Shown here: piece by piece, positions 34,340-45,100 of the stretch
Layout: each line of letters begins with the position of its first letter
Numbering within the stretch: position 1 is the stretch's first letter
DNA from: Melastoma dodecandrum
Taxonomy: Eukaryota > Streptophyta > Magnoliopsida > Myrtales > Melastomataceae
Assembly (NCBI GenBank): GCA_029817715.1
Contig: JARUPY010000474.1
Location: forward strand, 7,316,001-7,380,000
Direction: 5' to 3'
DNA: 64,000 bases
The notes under the pieces: generated by a model
The model's database searches: none
Seen by the model: the letters and a program-made list of their open reading frames with translations, nothing else
Told to the model about the DNA's origin: nothing
Program-made: the position numbers and the translations under genes

Positions 34340-35120
34340 AGAACATCTCCGCTGGAGATAATTGTCTCTTGTCTGTTAAGGACAAGGCTACTTTATGGCA
34401 TAGAAGGTTGGGACATTCAAACTATGACTTGATGTCCAAACTTGCCAGAAAAGATGCTATTAAGGGTTTGCCCAAAATTAAGTTTGACAATGACAAGTTT
34501 TGTAAAGCTTGCTCTATTGGCAAACAAACAAAGGTTTCCTTTAAAAGTAAAAATATGCTTTCAAGCAAAGCACCGCTTGAATTACTTCATATGGACTTAT
34601 TTGGTCCAACAAGGACTCAAAGTCTAGGAGGTAAACGTTATGGATTAGTTGTGGTAGATGACTTTTCCAGATTCACTTGGGTTAAATTTTTAGCTCACAA
34701 AAGTGATACGTTTGCAACCTTGAAACTTTAGTCAAACAACTTCAAAATGAGAAAGGTGTTTCTCTACGAAGCATAAGAATGGATCATGGTACCGAATTTG
34801 AGAACCATGACTTCACTTCATTTTGTAAAGAATATGGTATTAACCATAATTTCTCTGCTCCATAGACTCCACAGCAAAACGGAGTTGTAGAGCGTAAGAA
34901 TAGAACCTTACAGGACATGGCAAGAACCATATTGCTGGAAAGTGAGGTTGCTAAAAATATTTGGGCTGAGGCTGTAAGTACAGCATGTTATATCTCAAAT
35001 CGAATTCACTTAAGGCTTTCCCTAGGGAAAACGCCTTATGAGTTATATAAAGGCAGAAAGCCTAATATTTCATACTTCCATCCATTTGGAAGATTGTTTT
35101 ATCTCAAGATCCATTAAAGA
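34340..35120 (+). pseudogene. GAG-pre-integrase and integrase of the SIRE element
   Basis: In 34369-34731 the HHCC zinc motif is LWHRRLGHSNYDLMSKL then CKACSIGKQ. The DDE core has LLHMDLFGPTRTQS (first Asp) and VVVDDFSRFTWVKF. After a frameshift at about 34728 it continues with RMDHGTEFEN (second Asp) and PQQNGVVERKNRTLQDMART (catalytic Glu), then [19 protein letters not shown]. All three catalytic acids are present. A TAG stop lies just before PQQNG near 34864. A further frame change at about 35090 leads into the reverse transcriptase frame. Confidence 0.88.
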
Positions 35121-36340
35121 TGGCGTCGGAAAGTTTGACGCTCGATCTGATGAGGGCATATTCTTAGGATACTCTCTCACGAGCAAAGCATATAGAGTTT
35201 TTAATAAAAGAACTCTAACTGTTGAAGAGTCCATCAATGTTAAAGTTGATGATTCTCCGACACAGAAGGAAGATGCTGTGGAAGCAGCAGCACATTCCTC
35301 AATAACAGTATCAAATGAAACATCACAGCAAACAGTTGCTGATCCGAACGGAAACACTGTAGTAATTGTACAGCAAGTTCCTGCTGCACACACTGAAAAT
35401 GTTTCTGGTGGTTTCCAGGATATACAAATAGAGGATCGTGTTCCTCCTTTATGTAAGAAAAGGCATCCTATTGACCAAGTCATAAGATCAATACACACAG
35501 GAGTGCGAACTCGACATACAGCAAGTATGTACTGTGAACGCTCCGCTTTTATTTCTCAAAAGGAACCTCAAGGCATTGACGATGCGCTCGATGATCCAAA
35601 CTGGATTCTCGCAATGCAAGAGGAATTGAATCAATTTGAGAGAAACAAAGTTTGGAGCTTAGTACCTAGACCTAATGATTGTTCCATTATTGGAACAAAA
35701 TGGGTCTATCGAAATAAACTTAATGAGTCTAGAAATGTCGTGAGGAACAAAGCCAGACTTGTAACAAAATGTTACTCTCAAGAAGAGGGTGTCGATTATG
35801 ATGAAACGTTCGCTCCTGTGGCGCGTCTTGAAGCAATTCGCTTACTTCTAGCGTATGCTTGCTATAATGACTTCAAGCTATTTCAAATGGATGTGAAAAG
35901 CGCATTCCTGAATGGTGATCTAAAAGAGGAAGTTTATGTTGAACAACCTCCCGGATTCACCGATCCAAAATTTCGCAATCATGTCTACAAGCTATCTAAA
36001 GCTTTATACGGGCTTAAGCAAGCTCCGAGAGCATGGTACGAAAAGCTTAGTTCATTTCTTATAGCAAAGGGATATAGGCATGGTAAAATCGATACAACCT
36101 TGTTTCTTAAGAAACATGATGCTGATCTTTTAGTTGCTCAAATATATGTGGACGACATTATATTTGGTTCAACGAATGAACAACTATGCACCGAATTCTC
36201 TAACTTTATGAGAGGAGAATTTGAAATGAGTCTCATGGGAAAACTCACTTTCTTCCTTGGACTCCAAATTAAGCAAACTGAAGATGGAATTTTTATCCAC
36301 CAAGAAAAGTACAGCAAACAGCTGCTCAAGAAATTTTAGC
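35120..36340 (+). pseudogene. Reverse transcriptase of the SIRE element
   Basis: Frame 35038-36339 is one continuous stretch of 433 codons. An integrase tail and linker are followed by the copia reverse transcriptase from about 35590 ([19 protein letters not shown]). Motifs: [40 protein letters not shown] with its catalytic Asp, [14 protein letters not shown], and the catalytic YVDDIIFGS box near 36147-36175. All key residues look intact, so this domain by itself is undamaged. The frame stops at 36337, just before RNase H, where one stop codon interrupts continuity with it. Confidence 0.9.
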
Positions 36341-36760
36341 ATGAGAATGTTAAACCTTTGTCGACTCCTATTGGTAGTAATACCAAGATTGAAAAAGATG
36401 AAGGTGGAAAGGAAGTTGATTCCAAATTTTACAGAAGCATGATAGGGTCATTACTCTATCTTACGGCTTCTAGACCTGCTATCATGTTTAGCGTATGCTT
36501 ATGCTCTATATATCAGTCTACTCCAAAAGAGTCACACCTTGCTGCAGTTAAGAGGATCTTTAGATACCTCGTAGGGACTGTTAGCTTGGGTTTATGGTAT
36601 CCCAGGGGATCATTGCTGGATCCCATAGGATATTCAGATGTAGACTATGCTGGATGCCGCATAGACAGAAAAAGTACTTCTGGTACTTGTCAATTATTGG
36701 GAAATATGCTAATTTCTTGGTTATCTAAGAAGCAGACATCAGTCGCAGGCTATGACTGCT
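36340..36760 (+). pseudogene. RNase H of the SIRE element, C-terminally truncated
   Basis: Begins with the connection STPIGSNTKIEKDEGGKEVD and shows FYRSMIGSLLYLTASRPAI, HLAAVKRIFRYLVGT and the first catalytic region GYSDVDYAGCRIDRKSTSGT. It reaches SWLSKKQTSVA at about 36738. Copia relatives continue from this point with a catalytic-Glu segment (A-E-A-E-Y type) and about 50 more residues. Here the sequence passes directly into the start of the next ORF, so that part is deleted. Confidence 0.82.
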
Positions 36761-38345
36761 TCCGTCCAGCAACTCTCCACTCAAGAGAATCTCCCAGTTA
36801 CTGAGGGGGAGCCTTCGTTACTACAGGCCCCTCTGTGGTCACTAAGACCAAGGAGACACCTGCTGCTGTTCCTGTTAAGGAAAATGTGGCTTTGTCTATT
36901 GATGTCACTGTTCTTGGCGATTTTGAAGTTGCTGCGAAGAAAACCCTCGCTGTTGAGGAAGAAACCGCTGCACCAGAGGAGGTCACCAAATCTACACCGG
37001 CTGTGTCCGAGTTCTCTGACAAAGTAGACACCTCCCTCACTCCAGATCTAGAACTCTCTAATGATGAGAGTAAGGAAAGTGACGATCTTGATGCTACTCA
37101 GTCCGTGGGTGAACAGGACTCTTCTGCTAAGAAGACCCCTGCTGCGAATGACACTGTGGAGTTGGTTAGCTCTGTTGCACAGAATCCTTCTCCTATTGGT
37201 TATGCTTTGGGTATTGCTTCTCGCACCAGGATGAAGTGAGCGCTGGTCTAAAGGAGGGTATGCACACTAGCTCTCCTGATTATAAGAAAGTGAAAAATAT
37301 AGATTCTTCTGTGTTTATCCCTGAGATTGATCAGAATGTTTCTCTGGCTGAGTTAAATCACATTCTTGCTGATGATACAATGCCCAGACGTAACATGGAA
37401 AAGCGCAATAGTGCTGCATGCAAGCGTGTTGATTTTGACTAGTTCACTGAACGTCAGTTGCACTTTGCTGAGATGTTTGAGAAATTGACCTGGCAGTCTT
37501 TCTGCGAGTATGATGGCATAGGTTCTATCTCTAAAGTCAAGGAATTTTATGTCAACATTATCTTTTATAAAGAGGATTTCCTCATTAACTACATCAAAGT
37601 GCTAGTTGATGATAAAGTCTTCGTCTTCTTTGTGTTTGATGTTTGCCAAATTTTAAACTTTGATCCCTTCAACAATCTGAGGGTGATCAATGAGGGAAAA
37701 CTAGAGGCTTATCAAACCATCAATGACGGTGAGGCTATTACTGTCAGCGGATATTTGCAGAATACTGGGCTGAGCTTCAGCAACAGGATGTTTCACAAGG
37801 CAGTAATGTCTTGCTTAGCTCCTAGTATTGGCAGTATTGATACTGTCATGCTCAGAGAATGGAATTTGATGGTTCATCTTAAGCTAGGTATTCCTGTGAA
37901 TTTGGGAAGTGTTATTTTTTGCCACATGGCTTCTTGTGTTCAGGCTGAGAACAGGGCACTTCCTTTTGCACACGTTATTACTGTATTGTTGCAGCTTTAT
38001 GGGAAGCAAGTTGTTCCTGTGAATCAAATGGATACCAGGACTACACAGGTGATTGGTGCTAACTCTGTGGCGAGTATGGGCTACCAATATGTTGATGGTG
38101 TATTCATCAAGAAACCAACCAAGCGAGAAATCGTTGCATCTGTCAGTGGCAAGGCCACTTCGGAAACTGGCAAACAACATCGTGCGAAACGTGAGCAGGA
38201 GGCCCCTTTGTCAAAGGATGAGTCCCCTTTTTCTTCCAAGATGCAGAAATTCCTCGCTGAGGAACTCAACTTCACTCATCGCTCCATTCTTGAGAGGATG
38301 GATGCATTTGCTGATAGACTTAGACGCCTAGAAAAGATGATCTAG
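36760..38345 (+). pseudogene. Envelope-position ORF of the SIRE element
   Basis: Three open stretches: 36835-37239 (acidic, Thr/Val/Glu-rich, low complexity), 37236-37442, and 37458-38345 (295 residues). The last carries a domain with SISKVKEFYVNIIFYKEDFL and a Leu-rich middle, resembling the putative plant transposon protein domain also present in Athila. It ends in a probable coiled coil (HRSILERMDAFADRLRRLEKM). SIRE elements are known for an ORF at this position, sometimes described as envelope-like. I see no clear signal peptide or fusion peptide. A frameshift at about 37236 and a TAG at about 37440 break it. Confidence 0.78.
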
Positions 38346-38748
38346 ACTCTGCTTGAAACTGTTGAGGATTAAGCCATTCACTCCGCTAAGGATTGAGCTA
38401 CTCTTCTCTCTATCTTTAGATGTCTCTGCTCATTTGTTCTTGTTTTTGAAACAGTTCGATCTTGCTAGATCGCCATAACTCTTTGCTGCTTTGTGAGCAT
38501 GTTTTGAGTGTCAGCATGTTTTTGCTGCACTAGCAATGTCACTATCTTTTGCTTTAATCCTTTCTTTTTGATATGACAAAAAGGGGAGGAAGAATAAGTT
38601 AAGGGGGAGCTTTCCAAGTTCTTTCCAAGTTTTCCAAAAATGCACTTAACTTAACAAATCACAAATCAGTGCTAAGTGCTAAGCCTTAGGGGGAGTTAGG
38701 AGATTATTGGACTCAAGCTCTATCCCTAAGAAAGGTTTTGTCATCATC
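38346..38748 (+). other. 3' untranslated region of the SIRE element
   Basis: No coding sequence. It contains TTTGCTG(C/T)-type short repeats and AAGGGG runs (38578-38612 and 38688-38696) that resemble extra polypurine tracts. Confidence 0.55.
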
Positions 38749-38762
38749 AAAAAGGGGGAGAA
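38749..38762 (+). other. Polypurine tract of the SIRE element
   Basis: AAAAAGGGGGAGAA directly before the 3' LTR, the expected plus-strand primer. Confidence 0.9.
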
Positions 38763-40740
38763 TGTTAACCTGATTTTGATTATGAAATTAAGCATCGCGT
38801 TAGTGATGGTCAGCAGTAATGTTTCATGACTTGAGCAATGTGTTGATGAATCACAGCTCGTAACTGTTATATGTTACAGTGAGTTGTTGCTGTGACATTA
38901 TGAATATATATTGAAAATATGGAAACAAATTTTCAATACCCACGTTTTATTTTGGGTTATCTCAGAACACTCGTCTGAGTGTCCAAATTCATTTAAATGT
39001 GGCTTAATGATCTCATTATAAAGATTTGGGCAACTAAATACTATGAGATTATCTTTCCAAGTTTATTTTTAGAAACAAAATATGTTTCTAATATCCTGCA
39101 GCAATGTTACGCTGGAACATGATGAAATATCTAATCAAATATTTTTGATTAATTATAATCGATTAGATGAGATTATGATCAGATCATAAATATTAGAAAT
39201 AAATTATTTGATTAAGAGAAGAGAGGAAAGTTATCGTTGGTACGTACTCTTCATAACACAGCAATCGGGTGAGCAGATCGTTGCTAAGTCCTGGCTGCCA
39301 ATTTTGGTAACAAATCTTGAAGATTGCCTGGACGTTTTCTATGCTTCCTTCTCCATTATAATCAGATCAAAGATGACAGATCCAAGCGCTTTTGCGCGTC
39401 TGAGTGGTCTGAGTGTTCTAAGTGGTCTAAGTGAGCTTTGTCCATCGACGGAGAGCGGAAGGTGCTAAGTGTCTCCTGGTTCTTTCTCTTGCAAGCTGCG
39501 TGTGAGAGCGTCAAGGGGCTGAGGTCGGATCCTTTGATCGTCGTAAGAGGGACTAGGTGTCCTCGGTGTATTTAACGACCGGCTGGCGAATCGTCTGAGA
39601 GAAGCTAAGTGAATACCTGTGCTGAATTCAGTAACCAGTTGCTAACCCATCGGCAAGAAGTCGTTCTTGTCGTGTCTCTTCGCAGGGAAGTCTCGAACCT
39701 ACGGAGTTTGAGCAGTTAGACACGCACTTGCGGGTGCATGCCAGAAGTCTCGTGCCTGTAGGGTAGAGCAGGAGTTGGAACGCCGCCGGAGTGGAAAGAG
39801 GTCCTCCCGAGCATAGGGGTGCTGTGCAGAAGTCTCGAACTCCTGGGGATGGATAGTAGAGCAGGTTGCGTGGAAGCTGCCGGAGTAGAAAATTCCACTC
39901 TAGGCACTGGGTGTGCAGTGCAGTGAGTCACGACTATGGTAACCGTGCACGTCCGAACTGAGTGTATGACGTATACCCTTTCTTAGTGGTCTTTGTGGTT
40001 ATCTTTGTGGTTCTTTGGGGTTCTTCTCTTTGTGGTCTTTATGGTGATCTGTGTGATCAACTTTGTGGTTGTCTCTTAAGCAATTACAGGCTCATATCCA
40101 GGAGAGACAAGATCTGTGTGGAAATCCTCTGCTGAACGACAAAAGTGCTGAAGCAATCCTCTACTGTGAAACAGAAACGAGCTGCTCTCTGAGAAGTCTT
40201 TCTGTCACTGTAAGGATTATTATCTGAGGGTTTAATCTTTGACATAACGTTGTCTGTGTGCTGTGATAGACAGGCTTACATTTGAGCAACAACGTTCTAT
40301 GTGGAATCCATTGAGCTACCAACTGCTGAGGAAAAGCATTATTCTGCTGGAAACGAGAAGACGTCCCCTTTGTGAGGAGCTTACCGTTGCCAGGAGTGAT
40401 CATCAATTGTACAGAATTCTAAATCTCACTTTGTGAGAACCAAACGCCTAGTGCAAGGGCTCTTTGCACCCATTATATTATATAGTGGAATCACCTTGTT
40501 GGTGGAAAGTGGACGTAGGTCGATTTAGACCGAACCACTATAAACTATTGTGTCCATTACGATCGCGCAACACTCATACGAAAACCTACTCGACAAAATC
40601 GTAACGGTTACAGCGAAGCAGATCTCATTCTGAGAAACGCTCTGATGAGTTACAGTACGCTTCCGCTTATACTGAGAAAATGGTGAAAAAGTTATAAACA
40701 CTAATTCACCCCCCTCTTAGTGTTCCTGAACGATCCAACA
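38763..40740 (+). repeat. 3' LTR of the SIRE element
   Basis: 1978 bp, matching the 5' LTR, with 26 bp missing after CATGA near 38829. It has a short insertion GAGTGTTCTAAGTGGTCT-like near 39410-39430 that makes up much of the length difference. It ends GATCCAACA at 40740, followed by the right TSD CTTCC (40741-40745). Confidence 0.95.
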
Positions 40741-40745
40741 CTTCC

Positions 40746-42184
40746 TCACAAAGCAAATGGGACTAACATCACCTTCCATTCAAACAGATGCATAAACACG
40801 GGTCCACTCGGTTAAAGACAGTGCCCCCCGCTAATTGCCCCCGTTCTGAAAAATTGTGGGTTGCTATTTATGTAACTTCAAAGACACTATAGTAACCCAT
40901 GTTAGGAGGGGACAAAACCGGCTGGCGGACAAGCTGGCCGAAAGGGCACGACGCTAAGAAGAGATTTATATCGGCTTTTGCTACCCTCCAGACTTTGTAC
41001 TAGACCTAATAGTATGGAAATTTCCCATGCACCTTATTGTTAATGGTGTAGTGAACGCTTAATCTAGTCTATCAATCTCCATTTCCACCCAAAAGAAATG
41101 GACGCGTGCTCAAATTTGAACCAACAAATTCAATCTGTCAAATACATTCATCAACGACTTAAATACTTTCGAATTTGTTATCATACACAAACACTTAAGA
41201 GAATCTCCCTGTGACCTTAACATGGGATAAGGAGATCTTGGACTTTGTAGATATCATAGGTGTTTAATTGGGATTCATATGGAGAATTCCAATATTGGCA
41301 GCTGGTTCAGGTTAAGGAGCGTGAAGGATCGATGAAGAAATACGATAAATGAGATGGTCAATCAAGGTCAAAGTCTAACAAGTGTGCAACATAATGGATG
41401 CGCCGAGAGAATGGACAGTTAAAAGGGATTGCGGATAAAAGAAAAAACGAAAAAATAGATGGAGACTCATGTGGGATATATCATATATTCTAGTAACAAT
41501 GTCTTATTCGTACCACTAAAATAATTTTACGGGATAGTTTTCTTTAGTTTGACGGTGCTTCATAATACTACAACCAAATTTCCTGGACATTTCATTCTTT
41601 AAGAAAATTAATTAAAAAGAAAGAAATGTTGGGTTCTTCTATAAGAAAACTATTAATCCCCCGATCTTTCATGGAATTTTCTGAGTATTCATTCTCGGTT
41701 CCTTCTCTCCTCTTTCAAACAGTCTAATCTTATGCTTTGATCTTCAAATAGAGGAGAACATGTAGTTTTTTAGCAATCAAAATTGAGGACTTGGATTCTC
41801 AATAGGTGTGGGTTTTTTCTCAAACCTTTACAAACGTGTAATAAGTCCAAAGACGCAATCCGGTAAGTGTTTAAGATGAGCCCGACGAGACAGACAAGCC
41901 CAATACAATAGCCTTCTATCAAGCCCTCAATAGGCCCCAGTCAGCACCACAGTCTGAGAAAAGGAATTACCCTGTTGAGTGAATGATTCCGTCGTATGAC
42001 TTTCACGACCTAAAAATATCTACTATTCAGGGTACCATATATTCACAAATGCAATATACAAACACAAATCAAACCCCAAGGAAGCCTCATTCCACAGGCT
42101 TCATAATCTTCGCAGTTTAGCCTGATGCTGCCATCCAATAATACCGAGATACTGTGCTTAGAAAAGGGCTTTTCCCCGGGTATT
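40746..42184. other. Intergenic DNA and 3' flank of the KEULE-like gene
   Basis: No gene seen. The part next to 42184 must hold the 3' UTR of the minus-strand gene; its poly(A) site cannot be placed. The sequence left of 41900 is AT-rich and unremarkable. It continues the host sequence that was interrupted at 30397 by the SIRE insertion. Confidence 0.5.
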
Positions 42185-45100
42185 CTATATCTCCAGGTCG
42201 TCCAGCAACAGCTCATGAGCCGTCAGCAGCTTCAGCTTCTGGTGGAAAGCAATAGAAGCAAAGTGGTAAGGTCTAAGAGAAGAGAAGGATTTCAAACTGT
42301 TACATATGCGGCTTATAGCATTGGCGATTAATTACCGTAACGAACTGCGGGGGGTCATCGAGACTGGATGAACCTAAAATCACTTCCCTGTTTAACTTAG
42401 TTGTAAGCTTATAGCAAACCCTAAGCTGCAATTTCAGATGGGAGAAAGAATCAAGATGGAAGCCACATGGCATGGAATCCGTAGAGAATTATCTCGAAGA
42501 TGTAAATACCTCTGATCGAGTAGCTCCACCGACTATAAACACAAAGACGCGACTGCCCATCTTCTTTAAGTCGCTTGACGACGCATGTCGCAAGACAGAG
42601 TCACTGTAGGCCAAGGAATGAAGAACATGGGGCAATATACAAGAGAGTAACAGAATAGGACAACCAACAGCGTCGTAGACAATGATGGATGGTGTGCATC
42701 AGGTAATAAGGCGAGTAAGGAAGAAAAAGACCTTGAGTAGCCATCATCAGAGTTTCGAGGCCTGGCCCATGTAGGCGTCCGCCTTGATCTCATGGAATGA
42801 GCAACTGGACCAGCAGTGACGGATGCAGGATGTGATGTATTGTGGAAGCTGGGACTCGGGTCATTCATGCAAGGATAATCTTCCTTTGGTAGTTCTCCCT
42901 TGCTAAGCTTTTCGATAAGCTCCTAAGAATCAAAAGAAGAATTACGTAAATCCCCACTATTCATCAGAAAACACGAACAGGAGAATGAGAATAATTTTAC
43001 AGAAACTGCTTCCGTCAGTTTATTCCCCACCAGTGGCATGCAGATTTACCTCAATCATCGGGTAAAAGCGTGACAGTTGCCAAGTTTCTTCTTGGCCAGT
43101 TTTCTCTTTTCTGGCTGCACGCTTTTTCTGCAAAACGAATGTCAGGCCTCATAATCAGAACTTTGAAGAAATCGAGAAAATAAGAATCCACAAAACAAGA
43201 GTATCAACCTTATGCATATCGAATTTCAGAGAGAAAGAACTCGACGAGCTCTTCTTGGTATCTGCTGCACCCCCAAGCAATCTCATGTTGTGTACAGCAT
43301 TCATGTCATCTGCCGGTAATTTTGCAAGCTAATGCAAGATTTGATGAAGAGGAAGTCATTATATGGTATAGAATGAGGGATTATGTGATAAAGAAGGGAC
43401 ATCGATGGTAGTACGCAAAAAACATGTCAAAAACTGAAAGGGGCTTCTTCAGAAAGGATGACGTATTTTGAATGATAGATGTTTAGAGCTATTGGCTTAA
43501 GTAATTTTTAATCATTAGGTGGTGCAACTATGTCTAATAACTTGATCTCCCGAATGATGTCCCCCGTTAGCTCCGCTTCAGAAAGTAATCTCTTCATTTT
43601 TTAGTTTCACTCAACTCAAGGGAGCGAAATAGATCATAACTACTGACTTGCGCATAAATCTCACCACTTATGGTTCGTTCTGATGAAAATTTCAACAATA
43701 TGAATATGACAGATAACTAACCTTCATCAGATTTAGACCCTTCTCACCCTCAAATTTCTCGGGATAAATGGCTGCGAGAATCATTAACAACCGCAGCTTA
43801 TTCTCACGAGTTGCATCCTGCACGGAATTATTTTACACAATCCAAGTTACACCAAGGTACCCCATTGGAGTACGTTTTTAGCTGTAATGATAATTGCATC
43901 CGTCTATCTTTCATGCACTTACCTCTTTAACCGTCAAAAATTTGATTACATCTTTCGTCCCAGCATCCCCAAAAACAAGGTCCTGCTCTAGTTGGCCTAA
44001 TTCTCTCAGTCCCGTCTCCCTAATAATTTTGTTGATTTTACCTGCAATCTGTCCAAACAATTATAGCATCGTGAAGCCTCACAACACTCGAACTGTAGTA
44101 TTCATCAAATGTGGATCATAACAGTTCCAAAATCCATAATAGAATCGAAAAATGGTTAAAAGGGGAGACAATATTCTGCAATTAGATACTAAATTATCAT
44201 GAGTGATGAGGATATCAGAAAATTACGCAGGGAAGTCCTAGTCAAATGCACCAACCTACATCTTAAAAACTGATACTACAGATTGCAGAAGAAAGCAACA
44301 TTCAAAAGAGTGCCAACAAAGAAAGCATATTAGACCCATGTTTGAGGGGAAATGGAATTAGAAGTGAATAAGGATGCCTTAGGTGCTTATATGATAAGTA
44401 GATAGTATAAAGAACCCCAAAGAGGTTAAGCAACAGAAGACACTACCACAGCAACATATACTTATAAAAAGAATGACCGAGCAACCTAGAAAGTACACAA
44501 TTTACTACAGCAACATAACTCTTCTAGCAACCTAGGGTACACAATTTACTACAAAATGAGGACAAGAAAGGAAATTATTAGTCATAGAAAATTAGCCGAA
44601 AAAATTGGTTTAGACATGGAGCATTACAGAGTAACAACAAAGATGGTGGATTTAGCATATCCTTACGTTTAATTCATAAAGCCTATCCTTTTTCCATGTA
44701 ACCCATCAATTAGAACAAGCTTGAAAGTGAGAACTCCACCTCGACATGCAGGGAAAGTTTGTCTATTTGTTCACTATACTGGGGAAGTGCTTGAACCATC
44801 TTTTGCAAGTCCCGAGTAGAGAGCTCGCCATTGTCTCTAATTTTCAGCAAAGAAAGTGGGTCAGTAAAAGGAAGCAAATCTTCCCTGATAATGACAAAAA
44901 TATGTTCCTTAGAAGTAATTTAAACTTCTCCATTAACCATAAGTAATACAGACAATAGATAGTGCAAGCCAAATAAAGCACGTGACTGGTGTTAGTAATA
45001 TAATAAGGGAAACTAAGCATATAAGCAAACGAGTTTATTAAAGGCAAACTCCAGTCCAAAGTTTTATTGTGCTTTTTTAACTTTGACAAAATATATGAAC

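Larger units (their letters stand above)
30398..40740 (+). mobile_element. SIRE/Maximus-type Ty1/copia retrotransposon
   Basis: LTRs of 1975 bp (30398-32372) and 1978 bp (38763-40740), both starting TGT(C/T)AACCT and ending GATCCAACA, flank gag, protease, integrase, reverse transcriptase, RNase H and an extra ORF. Copia domain order, very long LTRs, an initiator-Met primer-binding site and an ORF in envelope position define the SIRE/Maximus lineage. The 5-bp TSD CTTCC is exact. The LTRs differ by scattered substitutions and a 26-bp indel. Pol has several frameshifts and stops and RNase H is truncated, so this copy is defective although it is the youngest-looking element here. Confidence 0.95.
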
